Assembly: GCA_965220505.1 (NCBI GenBank)
Contig: CBDCQE010000001.1
Span: forward strand, 930,001-994,000
Source of the DNA: Bin87 sp965220505
GTDB lineage: Bacteria > Chloroflexota > Dehalococcoidia > Lucifugimonadales > UBA3495
DNA: 64,000 bases
Direction of reading: 5' to 3'
Positions within the stretch are counted from its first letter, which is position 1. Each line of letters starts with the position of its first letter. This document shows positions 35,370 to 43,772 of this stretch, piece by piece. The notes beneath the pieces are model-generated. The model searched no databases. It worked only from the letters and a program-made list of their open reading frames with translations, and was not told the origin of the DNA. The translations under genes were made by a program, and so were the position numbers.

Positions 35370-36344
35370 ATGGCCGAGCCGCTCATCGTCCTGGACGAGA
35401 CCCCGCAGACGCGGGTGCTGATCGCCGGCTGGCGGCGGCAATGGTCCGACGGCGGCAACATCTCCAGCGGCATGCCCCGCTGGCTGATCGACAAGCTGTC
35501 GGCACGACGCATCGGCCAGATGACGGAAGAAATTTCCAGGATGTGCTTCCCCTTCCAGATCGCCGGCACCCACGATCTGTATCGGCCGAGGGCAGCCTTT
35601 GACGACGGTCTCCCCAGCCGCCCCATGCGATGGGACAACGCGTTTTGGGATGCCGGAAACGGCGTAGTCATTTTCCTGGGAGTCGAACCCTGGTACAGGA
35701 TCGACCTGTACGGAGACGCGTTTTTTGAGGCAGCGGCGGCATTGGGCAATCCGAAGATCGCCGCGGTCGAGGGTTACAATGGTCCGGCGCCACCCGAGCT
35801 GGAACGCCGGGTGTCGTGCGTTTACAGCAAGGCGTCCATGGCGGAAGAGTTGCGCCAGCATGGCATGCTGTTCTCCAGCTATGGTTCCCAGCAACGGCAG
35901 GGGCCCACGGTGGGCATGGCCTTGGTCAGCATCGCCCACTACCAGCATCCCGACGTGGAGATGGTGCGGGTCGGAGCCATGGCGCCCATGTTCCCGTTCA
36001 GCGGGAGCGGCGGCGGCCAATTGGGTATCACCACGGACCACCGTGCTTTCTACGACATCATGCGCCGGCTGCGTGCTCTGTATGCGCTGGAAATTGATCT
36101 GTCGGACTTGCGCCCTCGATACGAGGAAGAGTCCTCGCGCCTTTTGGAATCTCTGGAGCGGGTGTCTCAGCGCAACGAGGAGGCGCGACGCTATATCGAG
36201 CGGGTCCGCAACGACTACCAGTTTCAGCCCTTCGAGGAACCGGTCGAACTCGACCCAAGCATCGAAGGTACTCTGGCGGACATCCTTGGGCAGTTCGATC
36301 TGCCCAGCTCCGACGATGACGACAACCTGGCCGGAGCGCGTTGA
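35370..36344 (+). CDS. PAC2 family protein
   Basis: This 324-residue protein resembles the PAC2 (proteasome-assembly-chaperone-like) family, with PTVGMALVSIAHYQHPDVE and GQLGITTDHRAFYDIMRRL segments and a charged helical C-terminus (about residues 245-324, possibly coiled coil). Bacterial members often occur in actinobacteria and Chloroflexota, and their role is unclear. It has AAGGAGGGAG before the ATG and lies 21 nt after the glutaredoxin-DinB gene in the same direction. A bidirectional hairpin at 36373 ends the unit. Confidence 0.75.
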   Translation: MAEPLIVLDETPQTRVLIAGWRRQWSDGGNISSGMPRWLIDKLSARRIGQMTEEISRMCFPFQIAGTHDLYRPRAAFDDGLPSRPMRWDNAFWDAGNGVVIFLGVEPWYRIDLYGDAFFEAAAALGNPKIAAVEGYNGPAPPELERRVSCVYSKASMAEELRQHGMLFSSYGSQQRQGPTVGMALVSIAHYQHPDVEMVRVGAMAPMFPFSGSGGGQLGITTDHRAFYDIMRRLRALYALEIDLSDLRPRYEEESSRLLESLERVSQRNEEARRYIERVRNDYQFQPFEEPVELDPSIEGTLADILGQFDLPSSDDDDNLAGAR

Positions 36345-36372
36345 CCAGACGCCGGTTGCGCCGCAATCCAAA

Positions 36373-36397
36373 AGGGGCGGGTTAGATACCCGCCCCT
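36373..36397. terminator. Bidirectional hairpin between convergent genes
   Basis: A 10-bp perfect stem (aggggcgggt and acccgcccct) with a 5-nt tagat loop lies between the PAC2 gene and the convergent VOC gene. It resembles the AGGGGCGA palindrome family at 20061 and 30559. Confidence 0.7.
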
Positions 36398-36421
36398 CGC
36401 GATTGTGCGCGTTTCGCGGCT

Positions 36422-36871
36422 CTAGTCGATGGCCAGGACCGTGTTTTCCCGGCCCTCGCGGCGCATCTCGGCCAGACCCTCTTCGGCGGTGTCGAACTTG
36501 TCGTAGTAGAACTCGATGCCGTTTCCGTCGGGATCCTCAAAGTACACGCTTCCGGTCATGCCGTGATCGGTGGTGCGGTCGACCTTGACGTCGTGCTCGA
36601 GCAGCGTGTGGTACAGGTCACGCAGGGAGTCAAAGTCCTCCACCTGCACCGCAAAGTGGTTGAGGCCGATGTTGCCCTTTCGCGTCTCCGGCGAATCCTC
36701 GTCCGCCTGGAAGAGCGCCAGGTCGTGGTGGATCTCGCCGCAGGTGAGGAAGGTGGCAGTGGGACGCTGGACAGCGATTTGGAAGCCCAGGATCTCGGTA
36801 TAGAACTTGGTAGACGCTGCCACGTCAGAGACGTTAATAACGAGGTGTCCAACTTGTTTCGGCTTGACCAT
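36422..36871 (-). CDS. VOC family (glyoxalase/dioxygenase-like) protein
   Basis: This 149-residue protein has two beta-alpha-beta-beta-beta modules of the vicinal-oxygen-chelate fold. Candidate metal ligands are His in QVGHLVINV, His in NHFAVQV and Glu in GIEFYYD. The start at 36871 has AGGAGAG 5 nt upstream; a longer upstream reading has no ribosome site. The reaction (glyoxalase, dioxygenase or drug binding) cannot be decided. Confidence 0.85.
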   Translation of the reverse strand: MVKPKQVGHLVINVSDVAASTKFYTEILGFQIAVQRPTATFLTCGEIHHDLALFQADEDSPETRKGNIGLNHFAVQVEDFDSLRDLYHTLLEHDVKVDRTTDHGMTGSVYFEDPDGNGIEFYYDKFDTAEEGLAEMRREGRENTVLAID

Positions 36872-36968
36872 TTTTCTCTCCTTAGTTGTGCGAATTTGGG
36901 GCGCCTGTTGCCGCGAACTATACGACAGACTTGGCCGATGGGCAAGAATTTGGCGGATTTGCATCAAT

Positions 36969-37334
36969 CTAATCCGCGGCGATTTCCTCCGGCGTGAGGA
37001 TCACTTGCCCTGTCTCCGGCTCGTGGCGGTGGCGCATCACCAGATCCACCCGTTGGTGTAAGGCAAGGAGCAGTCCCTTAATTTCGCTTACCTCCCGGGC
37101 AAGCGCCGACAATCCGTCCTCCAGCCTCTCGACGCGGGTAGTCAACGCATCCATGCGCTCTGAGTGGCTTTTGCTCATTTCGTCAAGGCGAAGATTGATG
37201 CCCCTAACCTCACCTTTCAACTCGCCGATTGCGCCGGATTGCCGTATCAACGCGACAACCATAGCAACGAGCAAAATAGCGATAAACGCCAAAAACCCAT
37301 ACTGAACGTAATCGGCCAACGTGATTGTTTCCAT
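36969..37334 (-). CDS. Small single-helix membrane protein with coiled coil
   Basis: This 121-residue protein has one hydrophobic segment (about residues 11-33, FLAFIAILLVAMVVALI) followed by a heptad-rich region (about 38-95), which predicts a membrane-anchored coiled coil. The function is unknown. Upstream in-frame starts exist to 37409, but the METITLADY start puts the membrane helix near the N-terminus. No good ribosome site was found. Confidence 0.6.
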   Translation of the reverse strand: METITLADYVQYGFLAFIAILLVAMVVALIRQSGAIGELKGEVRGINLRLDEMSKSHSERMDALTTRVERLEDGLSALAREVSEIKGLLLALHQRVDLVMRHRHEPETGQVILTPEEIAAD

Positions 37335-37416
37335 ACATGCACACTCGATCTGCCGATGTTTCGGCAGTATGGCATAGCCCGCAGACACGGGCAACCGGGC
37401 CCATTCCATGGGACGG

Positions 37417-38652
37417 TCAGATATCGTTCATCCGTCGCACCATGGGGCGGTACATCCAGCCGGCCAACGAGATCACCAGCAGCACGGCGGCGCCGCTGGT
37501 GATTGCCACCGACCAACCGTACAGTTGTGCCAGCCACGTCAGCGGCCACGCTCCCAAGAAGTGGAATACCGGAGCCAATTGCATCATGGCCATCATACGG
37601 CCGCGCATATCCGGAGCCGTGGTCAGCTGCATCATCGAGCTGGACACCGGCCAGAAGCCCCCGATGCTGGTGGACCCGACCAGAGCTACCAGCATGCACG
37701 CGGCCCAATACCATTGGGACCACGCCATCGCAATCAGCCCGACGCAGCAGATTACCAACTGCATGTACATCAAGAGGCCCTTGTTCTTGTTGTCGCCCCA
37801 ACTGGCAACCACCATGGAGCCCATGAACGCCCCCGCACCCCGGCATACCATGAATACCCCGGTCTGAAACGCATTCAAGCGCAGGAATTCGGTGGTGAAC
37901 GCGGGCACGACCTGCATGTAAGCCATGCCGAAAAAGCCGAATGTAGCCGAAAGAAAGATCAGCACCGCTGCGATCGGGGTCCGAACGGCGTGGGCGAGTC
38001 CGCCCGTGAAATCGCTGATCGGGGAGGAATTCCGCCGGGTAGTGGCAACGGGCCGGGACACCATCATCAGAAACGCGATCCCCAGCAGATAGCTCACGCC
38101 GTTGATCATTATCCCGGCCCAGGTGTCGATGTACTGGATAGCCCAGCCGCCAACCAGCGGCCCAATCATATTCCCTATCTGCCCGATGGACGTATGCAGG
38201 GCCACCGCGTTCATCATGTCTTCCCGCGGTACCAAATCGGCGGCCAGGGCGAATCGGGCCGGCATCTGAACCGCCATCAAACCGCCCAGGATGAACACAA
38301 CGGCGTACACATGCCAGATCTGGGCCAACCCGGTTAGAGCCAGGAAAGCCAGGGTCAGCGTCACCACGGCGTTGCCCAGGACGCAGCAGATCAGGAACAG
38401 CTTCCGGTCAACCCGGTCGGCGAGTACGCCGCCCACGAAGGTGAAGACCAGATTGGAAACACCGAAGAGACTGACCGCCAGACCCAGCGCAGTCTTCTCC
38501 CCACCGAGGTCAATGATCAAGAAGCCTATGCCCAGGAACTGGATGCCCTGGCCGAAGGACTGCACCCCGATATTCACAAAGAACCACCGGAAGTCCCGGT
38601 GGCGAAGAGCAGAGAACGCGCGCAGCCGTCCGGCGGCAGCGACCGAGACCAT
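37417..38652 (-). CDS. MFS transporter
   Basis: This 411-residue protein has 12 predicted helices. The opening LRAFSALRHRDFRWFFVN and the loop GGVLADRVDRKLFL resemble the enterobactin-exporter-like/EntS group of MFS efflux carriers. Its substrate is unknown. It starts 3 nt after the HAD gene, so the two are probably co-translated. Confidence 0.88.
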   Translation of the reverse strand: MVSVAAAGRLRAFSALRHRDFRWFFVNIGVQSFGQGIQFLGIGFLIIDLGGEKTALGLAVSLFGVSNLVFTFVGGVLADRVDRKLFLICCVLGNAVVTLTLAFLALTGLAQIWHVYAVVFILGGLMAVQMPARFALAADLVPREDMMNAVALHTSIGQIGNMIGPLVGGWAIQYIDTWAGIMINGVSYLLGIAFLMMVSRPVATTRRNSSPISDFTGGLAHAVRTPIAAVLIFLSATFGFFGMAYMQVVPAFTTEFLRLNAFQTGVFMVCRGAGAFMGSMVVASWGDNKNKGLLMYMQLVICCVGLIAMAWSQWYWAACMLVALVGSTSIGGFWPVSSSMMQLTTAPDMRGRMMAMMQLAPVFHFLGAWPLTWLAQLYGWSVAITSGAAVLLVISLAGWMYRPMVRRMNDI

Positions 38653-38655
38653 AGG

Positions 38656-39393
38656 CTACGAGGCGTCGGTCCCTGACGTCGACGATGACATCAGCAGATC
38701 TGCCAACTGGTGGAAGTCGGATACTTCGATATCGGGCAGATACATCGACTCCTCGTTCGGGAGGTTGTAACGGTTTACATATCCAGCCCGGAACCCGGAC
38801 GCCCGGGCGCCGGTCACGTCGAAGGAATGCGACGAAACCATCATGATCTCGGCCGGCTCTTTGCCCAGAATGCGGGCCGCCGTCCGATATACGGCTGGAT
38901 GGGGCTTGAAGGACCCGGCTTTTTCCACCGAAATCACGTGATCGAAGGGAATGCCCACGTTGATCCTGGCCATGCGCTCCAGATACGCCTGCTCGCCATT
39001 GGACAGCACCACCAGGCCAAATTGCCCGCTGTCGACCAGCCTTTTCAGACCCTGTACAGCATCGTCGAAGGGACGCAAATCGTTGTACACGGCCATGAAC
39101 CGTTCCACGTCGCCCGGTTCAAAATCGACGCCGTGCAGTCGCAGGCAATACACGAAGGACCGGCGGCAGGTCTCCAGGTAGCCGCTGTGGCCCAACATGA
39201 AGAGGTTATCCTGGTACTGCTCGATGCGCTGGCGCCCTCGCCAGTCAGCCCAGAATTCATCCGCCGTAACCTGGGAGCCGTGTTCTTCCAGGAATCGCCC
39301 TGCCGGCTCGGACAGACTACCGCCCAGGTCAAGCACCGTGCCGAAGATATCAAAGACTAACGTGTCGACCTGGGCGATAGGATTGTCAATCAT
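38656..39393 (-). CDS. HAD superfamily hydrolase, haloacid dehalogenase type II-like
   Basis: This 245-residue HAD hydrolase has the nucleophile motif VFDIFGTVLD (first Asp), VVLSNGE (motif II Ser) and a lysine with SFKPHPAVY (motif III). The cap and spacing fit type II haloacid dehalogenases, which remove halide from 2-haloacids. The motif IV acidic pair appears altered (MMVSSHSFDVTGA), as in that subgroup. Enzyme specificity is inference. Confidence 0.85.
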   Translation of the reverse strand: MIDNPIAQVDTLVFDIFGTVLDLGGSLSEPAGRFLEEHGSQVTADEFWADWRGRQRIEQYQDNLFMLGHSGYLETCRRSFVYCLRLHGVDFEPGDVERFMAVYNDLRPFDDAVQGLKRLVDSGQFGLVVLSNGEQAYLERMARINVGIPFDHVISVEKAGSFKPHPAVYRTAARILGKEPAEIMMVSSHSFDVTGARASGFRAGYVNRYNLPNEESMYLPDIEVSDFHQLADLLMSSSTSGTDAS

Positions 39394-39413
39394 GGTGGCG
39401 GCTCTCGATGTCC

Positions 39414-39653
39414 TCAGGCAGGTTTGATGTTATCGATGTTGGTCTGGTCGACGTTGATCTGCCGTTTCACGCTGTCGAAGTACACGATCAGCCACGTGGC
39501 GGGCCCGATCGTCCGCTTTTCACGCACTTCGCCGATGTCTCCCGTGGAAATGCTGCGCACCGAAGAACCCACCGGAGATGCCATCACCTCGCGAACTTCG
39601 AAATCGGCGATGGCTTCGACTTTCATGCCCTTTTCGTACAGGTCAAAACTCAT
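39414..39653 (-). CDS. Hypothetical small beta-rich protein (79 aa)
   Basis: This protein is not recognised. It is hydrophilic and beta-rich, with a pattern (SISTGDIGEVREKRTIGPATWLIVYFDS, discontinuous) like small SH3-like or KOW-type barrels. It precedes the HAD gene by 20 nt on the same strand. GAGG sits 8 nt upstream of its ATG. The gap 39654-39866 beyond it contains no gene that I can see. Confidence 0.6.
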   Translation of the reverse strand: MSFDLYEKGMKVEAIADFEVREVMASPVGSSVRSISTGDIGEVREKRTIGPATWLIVYFDSVKRQINVDQTNIDNIKPA

Positions 39654-39866
39654 TGGGATACCTCCTCGGGGGAATTCCGGCCAGCTCGAATCGAGGGGTT
39701 AACTGGCCCCGCAGTGTACGGCTCGCAGATTACGGAGTCAACGAAGCGCGCGTCCCACGAGCATGGCCGACCCTGTCGTTCCCACCCCGCTAGACGACAT
39801 AAGCGGCGCAGGGTATCATTTTCGGGACATTCGACCCCGAACCCATCCTGGAGGTAAACGACACCC

Positions 39867-40226
39867 ATGAAAATCGTAAAGATGTCCGCAGTGGAAAGGA
39901 CCGAAGGAACCGCCCCCCTGTTTACCGGCCCCGTCGGCCGGCAGGCGATCCTGGATCCTGACGACAGTAACAACTTCAACTTCGGCATCGTTCACTTCGG
40001 CGCCGGCGTACGCAACAAGTTCCACACCCACAGCGGCGACCAGATCCTCATCGTCACCGAGGGAACCGGCATCGTTGCCACCCGTGACGAGGAAGTGACG
40101 GTTACGGAAGGCGACGTGGCCATCATCCCCGCCGGCGAAGACCACTGGCACGGCTCCCGCGAGACCGCCATGTCCCACATCACCATCACGGTGAAGGGGA
40201 GCCAGACCCAGCAGAACGAGGACTAA
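39867..40226 (+). CDS. Cupin domain protein
   Basis: This 119-residue single-domain cupin has motif 1 in KFHTHSGDQILIVTEG and motif 2 in EGDVAIIPAGEDHWHG, giving a probable three-histidine metal site. GGAGGT precedes the ATG. The family covers isomerases, dioxygenases and binding proteins; the role here is unknown. A terminator follows at 40257. Confidence 0.85.
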   Translation: MKIVKMSAVERTEGTAPLFTGPVGRQAILDPDDSNNFNFGIVHFGAGVRNKFHTHSGDQILIVTEGTGIVATRDEEVTVTEGDVAIIPAGEDHWHGSRETAMSHITITVKGSQTQQNED

Positions 40227-40256
40227 ACTCCGCTCGGCACATCGCCGAAACGCACG

Positions 40257-40288
40257 GGGGCGACCGATTGGTCGCCCCTGACTTTTTT
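40257..40288. terminator. Terminator between cupin and MFS genes
   Basis: A 9-bp stem (ggggcgacc at 40257-40265 and ggtcgcccc at 40270-40278) with a gatt loop is followed by tgacTTTTTT. It is an intrinsic terminator for the cupin gene on the plus strand and belongs to the same palindrome family as 20061 and 30559. Confidence 0.85.
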
Positions 40289-40302
40289 GCTATAGCGGAT
40301 GC

Positions 40303-41796
40303 TCAGTGGTTCCGGTGACCGTGGTCGCCGTGGTCATGACCGTGACCATGATCATCATGATGATCGTGGCCGTGGTCGTCGTGATGACCGTGACCGTCAT
40401 GTTGCCCATGGCCGTCGTGATGGTCTTCCACCGGCGCCAACTGGGGCAATCGAACCGCGGCCAGGATCACCGCAGCCGCCAGGTACAGGGCCGCCGTGTA
40501 GTAGAACAGATACGTGTAGTCGATCCCGTACAGCCAGCCGGCCAGCAGCGGCGACGCGGCGCTCAGGATGAACCGGGAGGTCGACAGCAAGCCCAGCGTG
40601 GTCGCCGCCGTCCCTTCCCGCACGATGTCCATTGCCGCGGCGGTCAGGATCGGCTGGTCGCTGTAGAGGAACATCCCCAGCGCGGCCAGGAGGACGGTCA
40701 TCACCGCCAGGTTGGTGCTGAACGGCACCATGATCAATGTGACCACCGCCAGGAATATCATTCCGGGGATGAGCACCATCTTCCGTCCGAGGCGGTCGGA
40801 AATGTAGCCCATCACCGGGCTGGCGAAGATGCCCACCAACACCAGCAGCGCGATTAGTGAGCCGCGGATGAACACGCCCTCGAATACCCCGCCTTCCGGG
40901 TCAACCGTCAACCCCAGATGGTCGGCAAGATACAGGGGCAGCACGGTGACGAACCCGATGTACGCCATGCCGCGCAGACCGGCCACGACGGTGATGCCCC
41001 AGATGCGCGGGTTGCGCACCAGCAACTTGGTTTCCTCAACCTGCGACCGCATGGTGAACGTGGGCGCTGATTCGGCGGCCGCCTGCGCCCGATGACCGAT
41101 GTCACGGAACGCCCAGAAAACCAGGAACGCCAGGAAGATCGGCACCGCGGCGTAAATGGTGATGATCGACTGCCAGGTCATGGTGACGAGGAGCAGGCCG
41201 GTGAGCGCCGGACCCAGCACGTCGCCCACGTTTCCGCCGACGCCGTGGAAGGAAAGCACGGAAGCGCGTCGATGCGCGAAGTGCGAGGACAACGCCGCCA
41301 TCGCGGGCAAGTGCCACACCGAGGCGGCGATTGCCACGATGGCCATGCCTATGATCAATAGGGCGTATCCCACCGGGTTCAACGCGCCGCCCGCGGTTCC
41401 CGCGCCGGCGGTTTGGCTGGTTACCAGCCATGCGCTGCCCGGCACCTGCCAGCCGGCCGCGGCCATCAATAGCCAGCCGACCCCGAATAGTGCCATGCAG
41501 ACCGCCATCACCCAGCCCCAGTAGCGGCGCAGGGCATCGGTGAGAACTCCGCCCGGCAGCGCAACCACTCCGGAGGCGATCTCCCGCGTTGTCTGGATGC
41601 TGGTGGCAGCGATGATGCTACCACCGAGGAGCAGGTCACGAACCTCGGGCAGCACGACTATGAAGCTCTGGGCGATCCAGTGGAAGACCCCGTGACCGCT
41701 GGTAAGACCTCCGATGATGAACGCCGCGCCCCTTCGGAAACCCGTTCGGCCCTCCACGACCGAAGGCACCGCGTGGTGTTGATGTGCATGCGCCAT
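40303..41796 (-). CDS. MFS transporter with a histidine-rich C-terminal tail
   Basis: This 497-residue carrier has 12 predicted helices and the GYISDRLGRKM motif. The N-terminus has a short histidine cluster (AHAHQHHAV) and the last 43 residues are almost entirely His, Asp and Gly, forming a strong metal-binding tail. It begins 32 nt after the permease of the zinc-type ABC system and has AGGAGG 5 nt upstream, so it belongs to that metal locus. It may move zinc or a metal chelate; the direction is unknown. Confidence 0.85.
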   Translation of the reverse strand: MAHAHQHHAVPSVVEGRTGFRRGAAFIIGGLTSGHGVFHWIAQSFIVVLPEVRDLLLGGSIIAATSIQTTREIASGVVALPGGVLTDALRRYWGWVMAVCMALFGVGWLLMAAAGWQVPGSAWLVTSQTAGAGTAGGALNPVGYALLIIGMAIVAIAASVWHLPAMAALSSHFAHRRASVLSFHGVGGNVGDVLGPALTGLLLVTMTWQSIITIYAAVPIFLAFLVFWAFRDIGHRAQAAAESAPTFTMRSQVEETKLLVRNPRIWGITVVAGLRGMAYIGFVTVLPLYLADHLGLTVDPEGGVFEGVFIRGSLIALLVLVGIFASPVMGYISDRLGRKMVLIPGMIFLAVVTLIMVPFSTNLAVMTVLLAALGMFLYSDQPILTAAAMDIVREGTAATTLGLLSTSRFILSAASPLLAGWLYGIDYTYLFYYTAALYLAAAVILAAVRLPQLAPVEDHHDGHGQHDGHGHHDDHGHDHHDDHGHGHDHGDHGHRNH

Positions 41797-41827
41797 ATCG
41801 ACCTCCTGTGGCCAGTGAGTTGGGAGG

Positions 41828-42706
41828 TTATTCGAGGGACCCGCCGGCGCTCCGAGGCAGCTGCGAGAGACCACCCGGAGCGGCTGGTGAGCGGATTAAC
41901 CGATCGCGAATTTTCGACCAGGCGAGGACCGCCACGAAAAGCGCCGCCGACAATAGCACCACGCTGGCGCCCGACGACACGTCGACGAAATAGCTGATAT
42001 AGATGCCCAGCACGGAGCACATTATACCGATGCCGGTGGACAGCAACGTCATCGTGCGGAAGCTGTTGGTCAGCAATCGGGCGACAATTGGCGGTATTAC
42101 CACCGCGGCGGCAATCATGGTAACCCCCAGCACCTGCATCGAAACGACAATCGTACCCGCTAACAGCAACGCAAAAAGGGTGTCCACCCAGCCGGTGGGC
42201 ACGCCGTAGAACTGGGCGACGTCAGTATCGAAGGTCGCGAACAGGAACAGCTTGTAGCCAACGAAAAACACCGCGGCGACGACGGCGGATACCACCGCTA
42301 TTGCGACCAGGTCCTCGCGGTCCACCGCCAGCACGCTGCCCCACAACGACGCCTCGAAGTCCCGGGTGAAACTGCCAAAGCGGCTGATGATGGCGATACC
42401 GAGGGCAAAGCTCGCGGTTGTGATGATGCCGATGGCAGCGTCGGATCCGATGGGGTTCCGTCGCGTGGTCCACGCCACCAGGATCGCCGACAGGAACCCC
42501 CAGACCGTCGCACCCACAAAAAAGTTGATCGACATGATCCAGCTGACCACCGCCCCGCCGAATATGGCGTGCGACAAGCCGTGGCCGATGTAGGACATCC
42601 CGCGCAGCACGATATACACGCCCATGAGGCCGCACAGACCGCCGATCAGGCATGCGGCGATCATCGCCCGCACGAAAAAGCCGAACTCGAATGGCTCCAA
42701 TAACAT
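41828..42706 (-). CDS. Metal (zinc/manganese-type) ABC transporter permease
   Basis: This 292-residue membrane protein belongs to the ABC-3 family of ZnuB, MntB and TroC. It has about eight helices, with GMSYIGHGLSHAIFGG and the conserved VLGVTMIAAAVVIPPIVARLL. It forms the channel for the ATPase and substrate-binding protein encoded just upstream. Metal choice between zinc and manganese is not certain from this subunit. Confidence 0.9.
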   Translation of the reverse strand: MLLEPFEFGFFVRAMIAACLIGGLCGLMGVYIVLRGMSYIGHGLSHAIFGGAVVSWIMSINFFVGATVWGFLSAILVAWTTRRNPIGSDAAIGIITTASFALGIAIISRFGSFTRDFEASLWGSVLAVDREDLVAIAVVSAVVAAVFFVGYKLFLFATFDTDVAQFYGVPTGWVDTLFALLLAGTIVVSMQVLGVTMIAAAVVIPPIVARLLTNSFRTMTLLSTGIGIMCSVLGIYISYFVDVSSGASVVLLSAALFVAVLAWSKIRDRLIRSPAAPGGLSQLPRSAGGSLE

Positions 42707-42789
42707 CGGCTTACGGAAGGAACGATAGCCGGAAAATGCCGGGAGGTGCTGCGCGGTCCATGGTTCCCGAAATCCTGGCCGGTGGTTGA

Positions 42790-43734
42790 TCAGACATCGG
42801 CGTGGTCGTGGTGGTGATGCGCCGGGACGTGGCCGTCAGACGGATGCATGTGCGCCAGAATCGGCTCGGTGTGGCTGTCGTCCGGCACGGTTGCCAGGGG
42901 CTCTCCGCCGTTGCGGTCGATCCAGAAGTGGGCGCTTTCCGCGACCAGCGTCATGCCGTGGTACTGGATCACGGGCATCTCCGCGCCGTAGACTTCCCTC
43001 AGGATGTGCGGCGTGATCACGCGGTGTGGCGGCCCGTCAGCCACGATGGTGCCATTGAGGCATATTATCCGGGGCAAATGCACGGCGACCGCGTTGATCT
43101 CGTGCGTGGTCATCACGATGGTTACCCCGGCATGATTGAGGTCGTGGAGCAGGTGCATCACGTCGTCCCGGGTCTTGAGGTCCACACCCGATGTGGGCTC
43201 GTCAAGCAGCAACAATTCGGGGTTGCTGACCAGCGCCCGCGCCAGGAAAACCCGTTGCTGCTGGCCGCCGGAGAGCTGGCGGATGTGCCGCTTGGCCAGA
43301 TTATCGATGCCCAGCCGTTGCATTATGTCGTAAGCCAATTCCCGCTCCTGACGCCGGAACCAGGGGAACAGGGAATTCGACATAGTCCGTCCCATCAACA
43401 CCGCCTCTTCGACGGTAACGGGGAAGTTCCAGTCGATGGTCTCCAGCTGCGGCACGTAGCCGGCTCGGTTGTTGCGTCCTCGGACCGGCTTTTCATTGAC
43501 CCGCACCTCGCCTTGCTGCACGTCCACCGCTCCCAGGACCACGCGCAGCAGCGTGGTTTTGCCGGATCCGCTGGGCCCCAGCAGACCCACGAAATCGCCG
43601 GGCATGATCTTCAGGTCCACGTCCTGCAGCACTTTCGACCTGTTGTAGCCGGCGGTGACGTTGCGCAATTCCACCGCGGGCCGGGCATCCGGGTCCGGCC
43701 GGTGGAGGTGCTCCAATTCTGGCGGGTGCAGCAT
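42790..43734 (-). CDS. Metal ABC transporter ATP-binding protein with histidine-rich tail
   Basis: This 314-residue ATPase of the ZnuC/MntA type has Walker A GPSGSGKTT, signature LSGGQQQRVFLARA and Walker B LLLLDEPTSGVD. The last 30 residues are histidine-rich (HMHPSDGHVPAHHHHDH), suggesting metal sensing or storage. It follows the substrate-binding protein gene by 38 nt, and 83 nt separate it from the permease. Confidence 0.9.
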   Translation of the reverse strand: MLHPPELEHLHRPDPDARPAVELRNVTAGYNRSKVLQDVDLKIMPGDFVGLLGPSGSGKTTLLRVVLGAVDVQQGEVRVNEKPVRGRNNRAGYVPQLETIDWNFPVTVEEAVLMGRTMSNSLFPWFRRQERELAYDIMQRLGIDNLAKRHIRQLSGGQQQRVFLARALVSNPELLLLDEPTSGVDLKTRDDVMHLLHDLNHAGVTIVMTTHEINAVAVHLPRIICLNGTIVADGPPHRVITPHILREVYGAEMPVIQYHGMTLVAESAHFWIDRNGGEPLATVPDDSHTEPILAHMHPSDGHVPAHHHHDHADV

Positions 43735-43772
43735 GGCGAGTTGCCTGATCCTGATTGGTCGTGTCGACGGGA

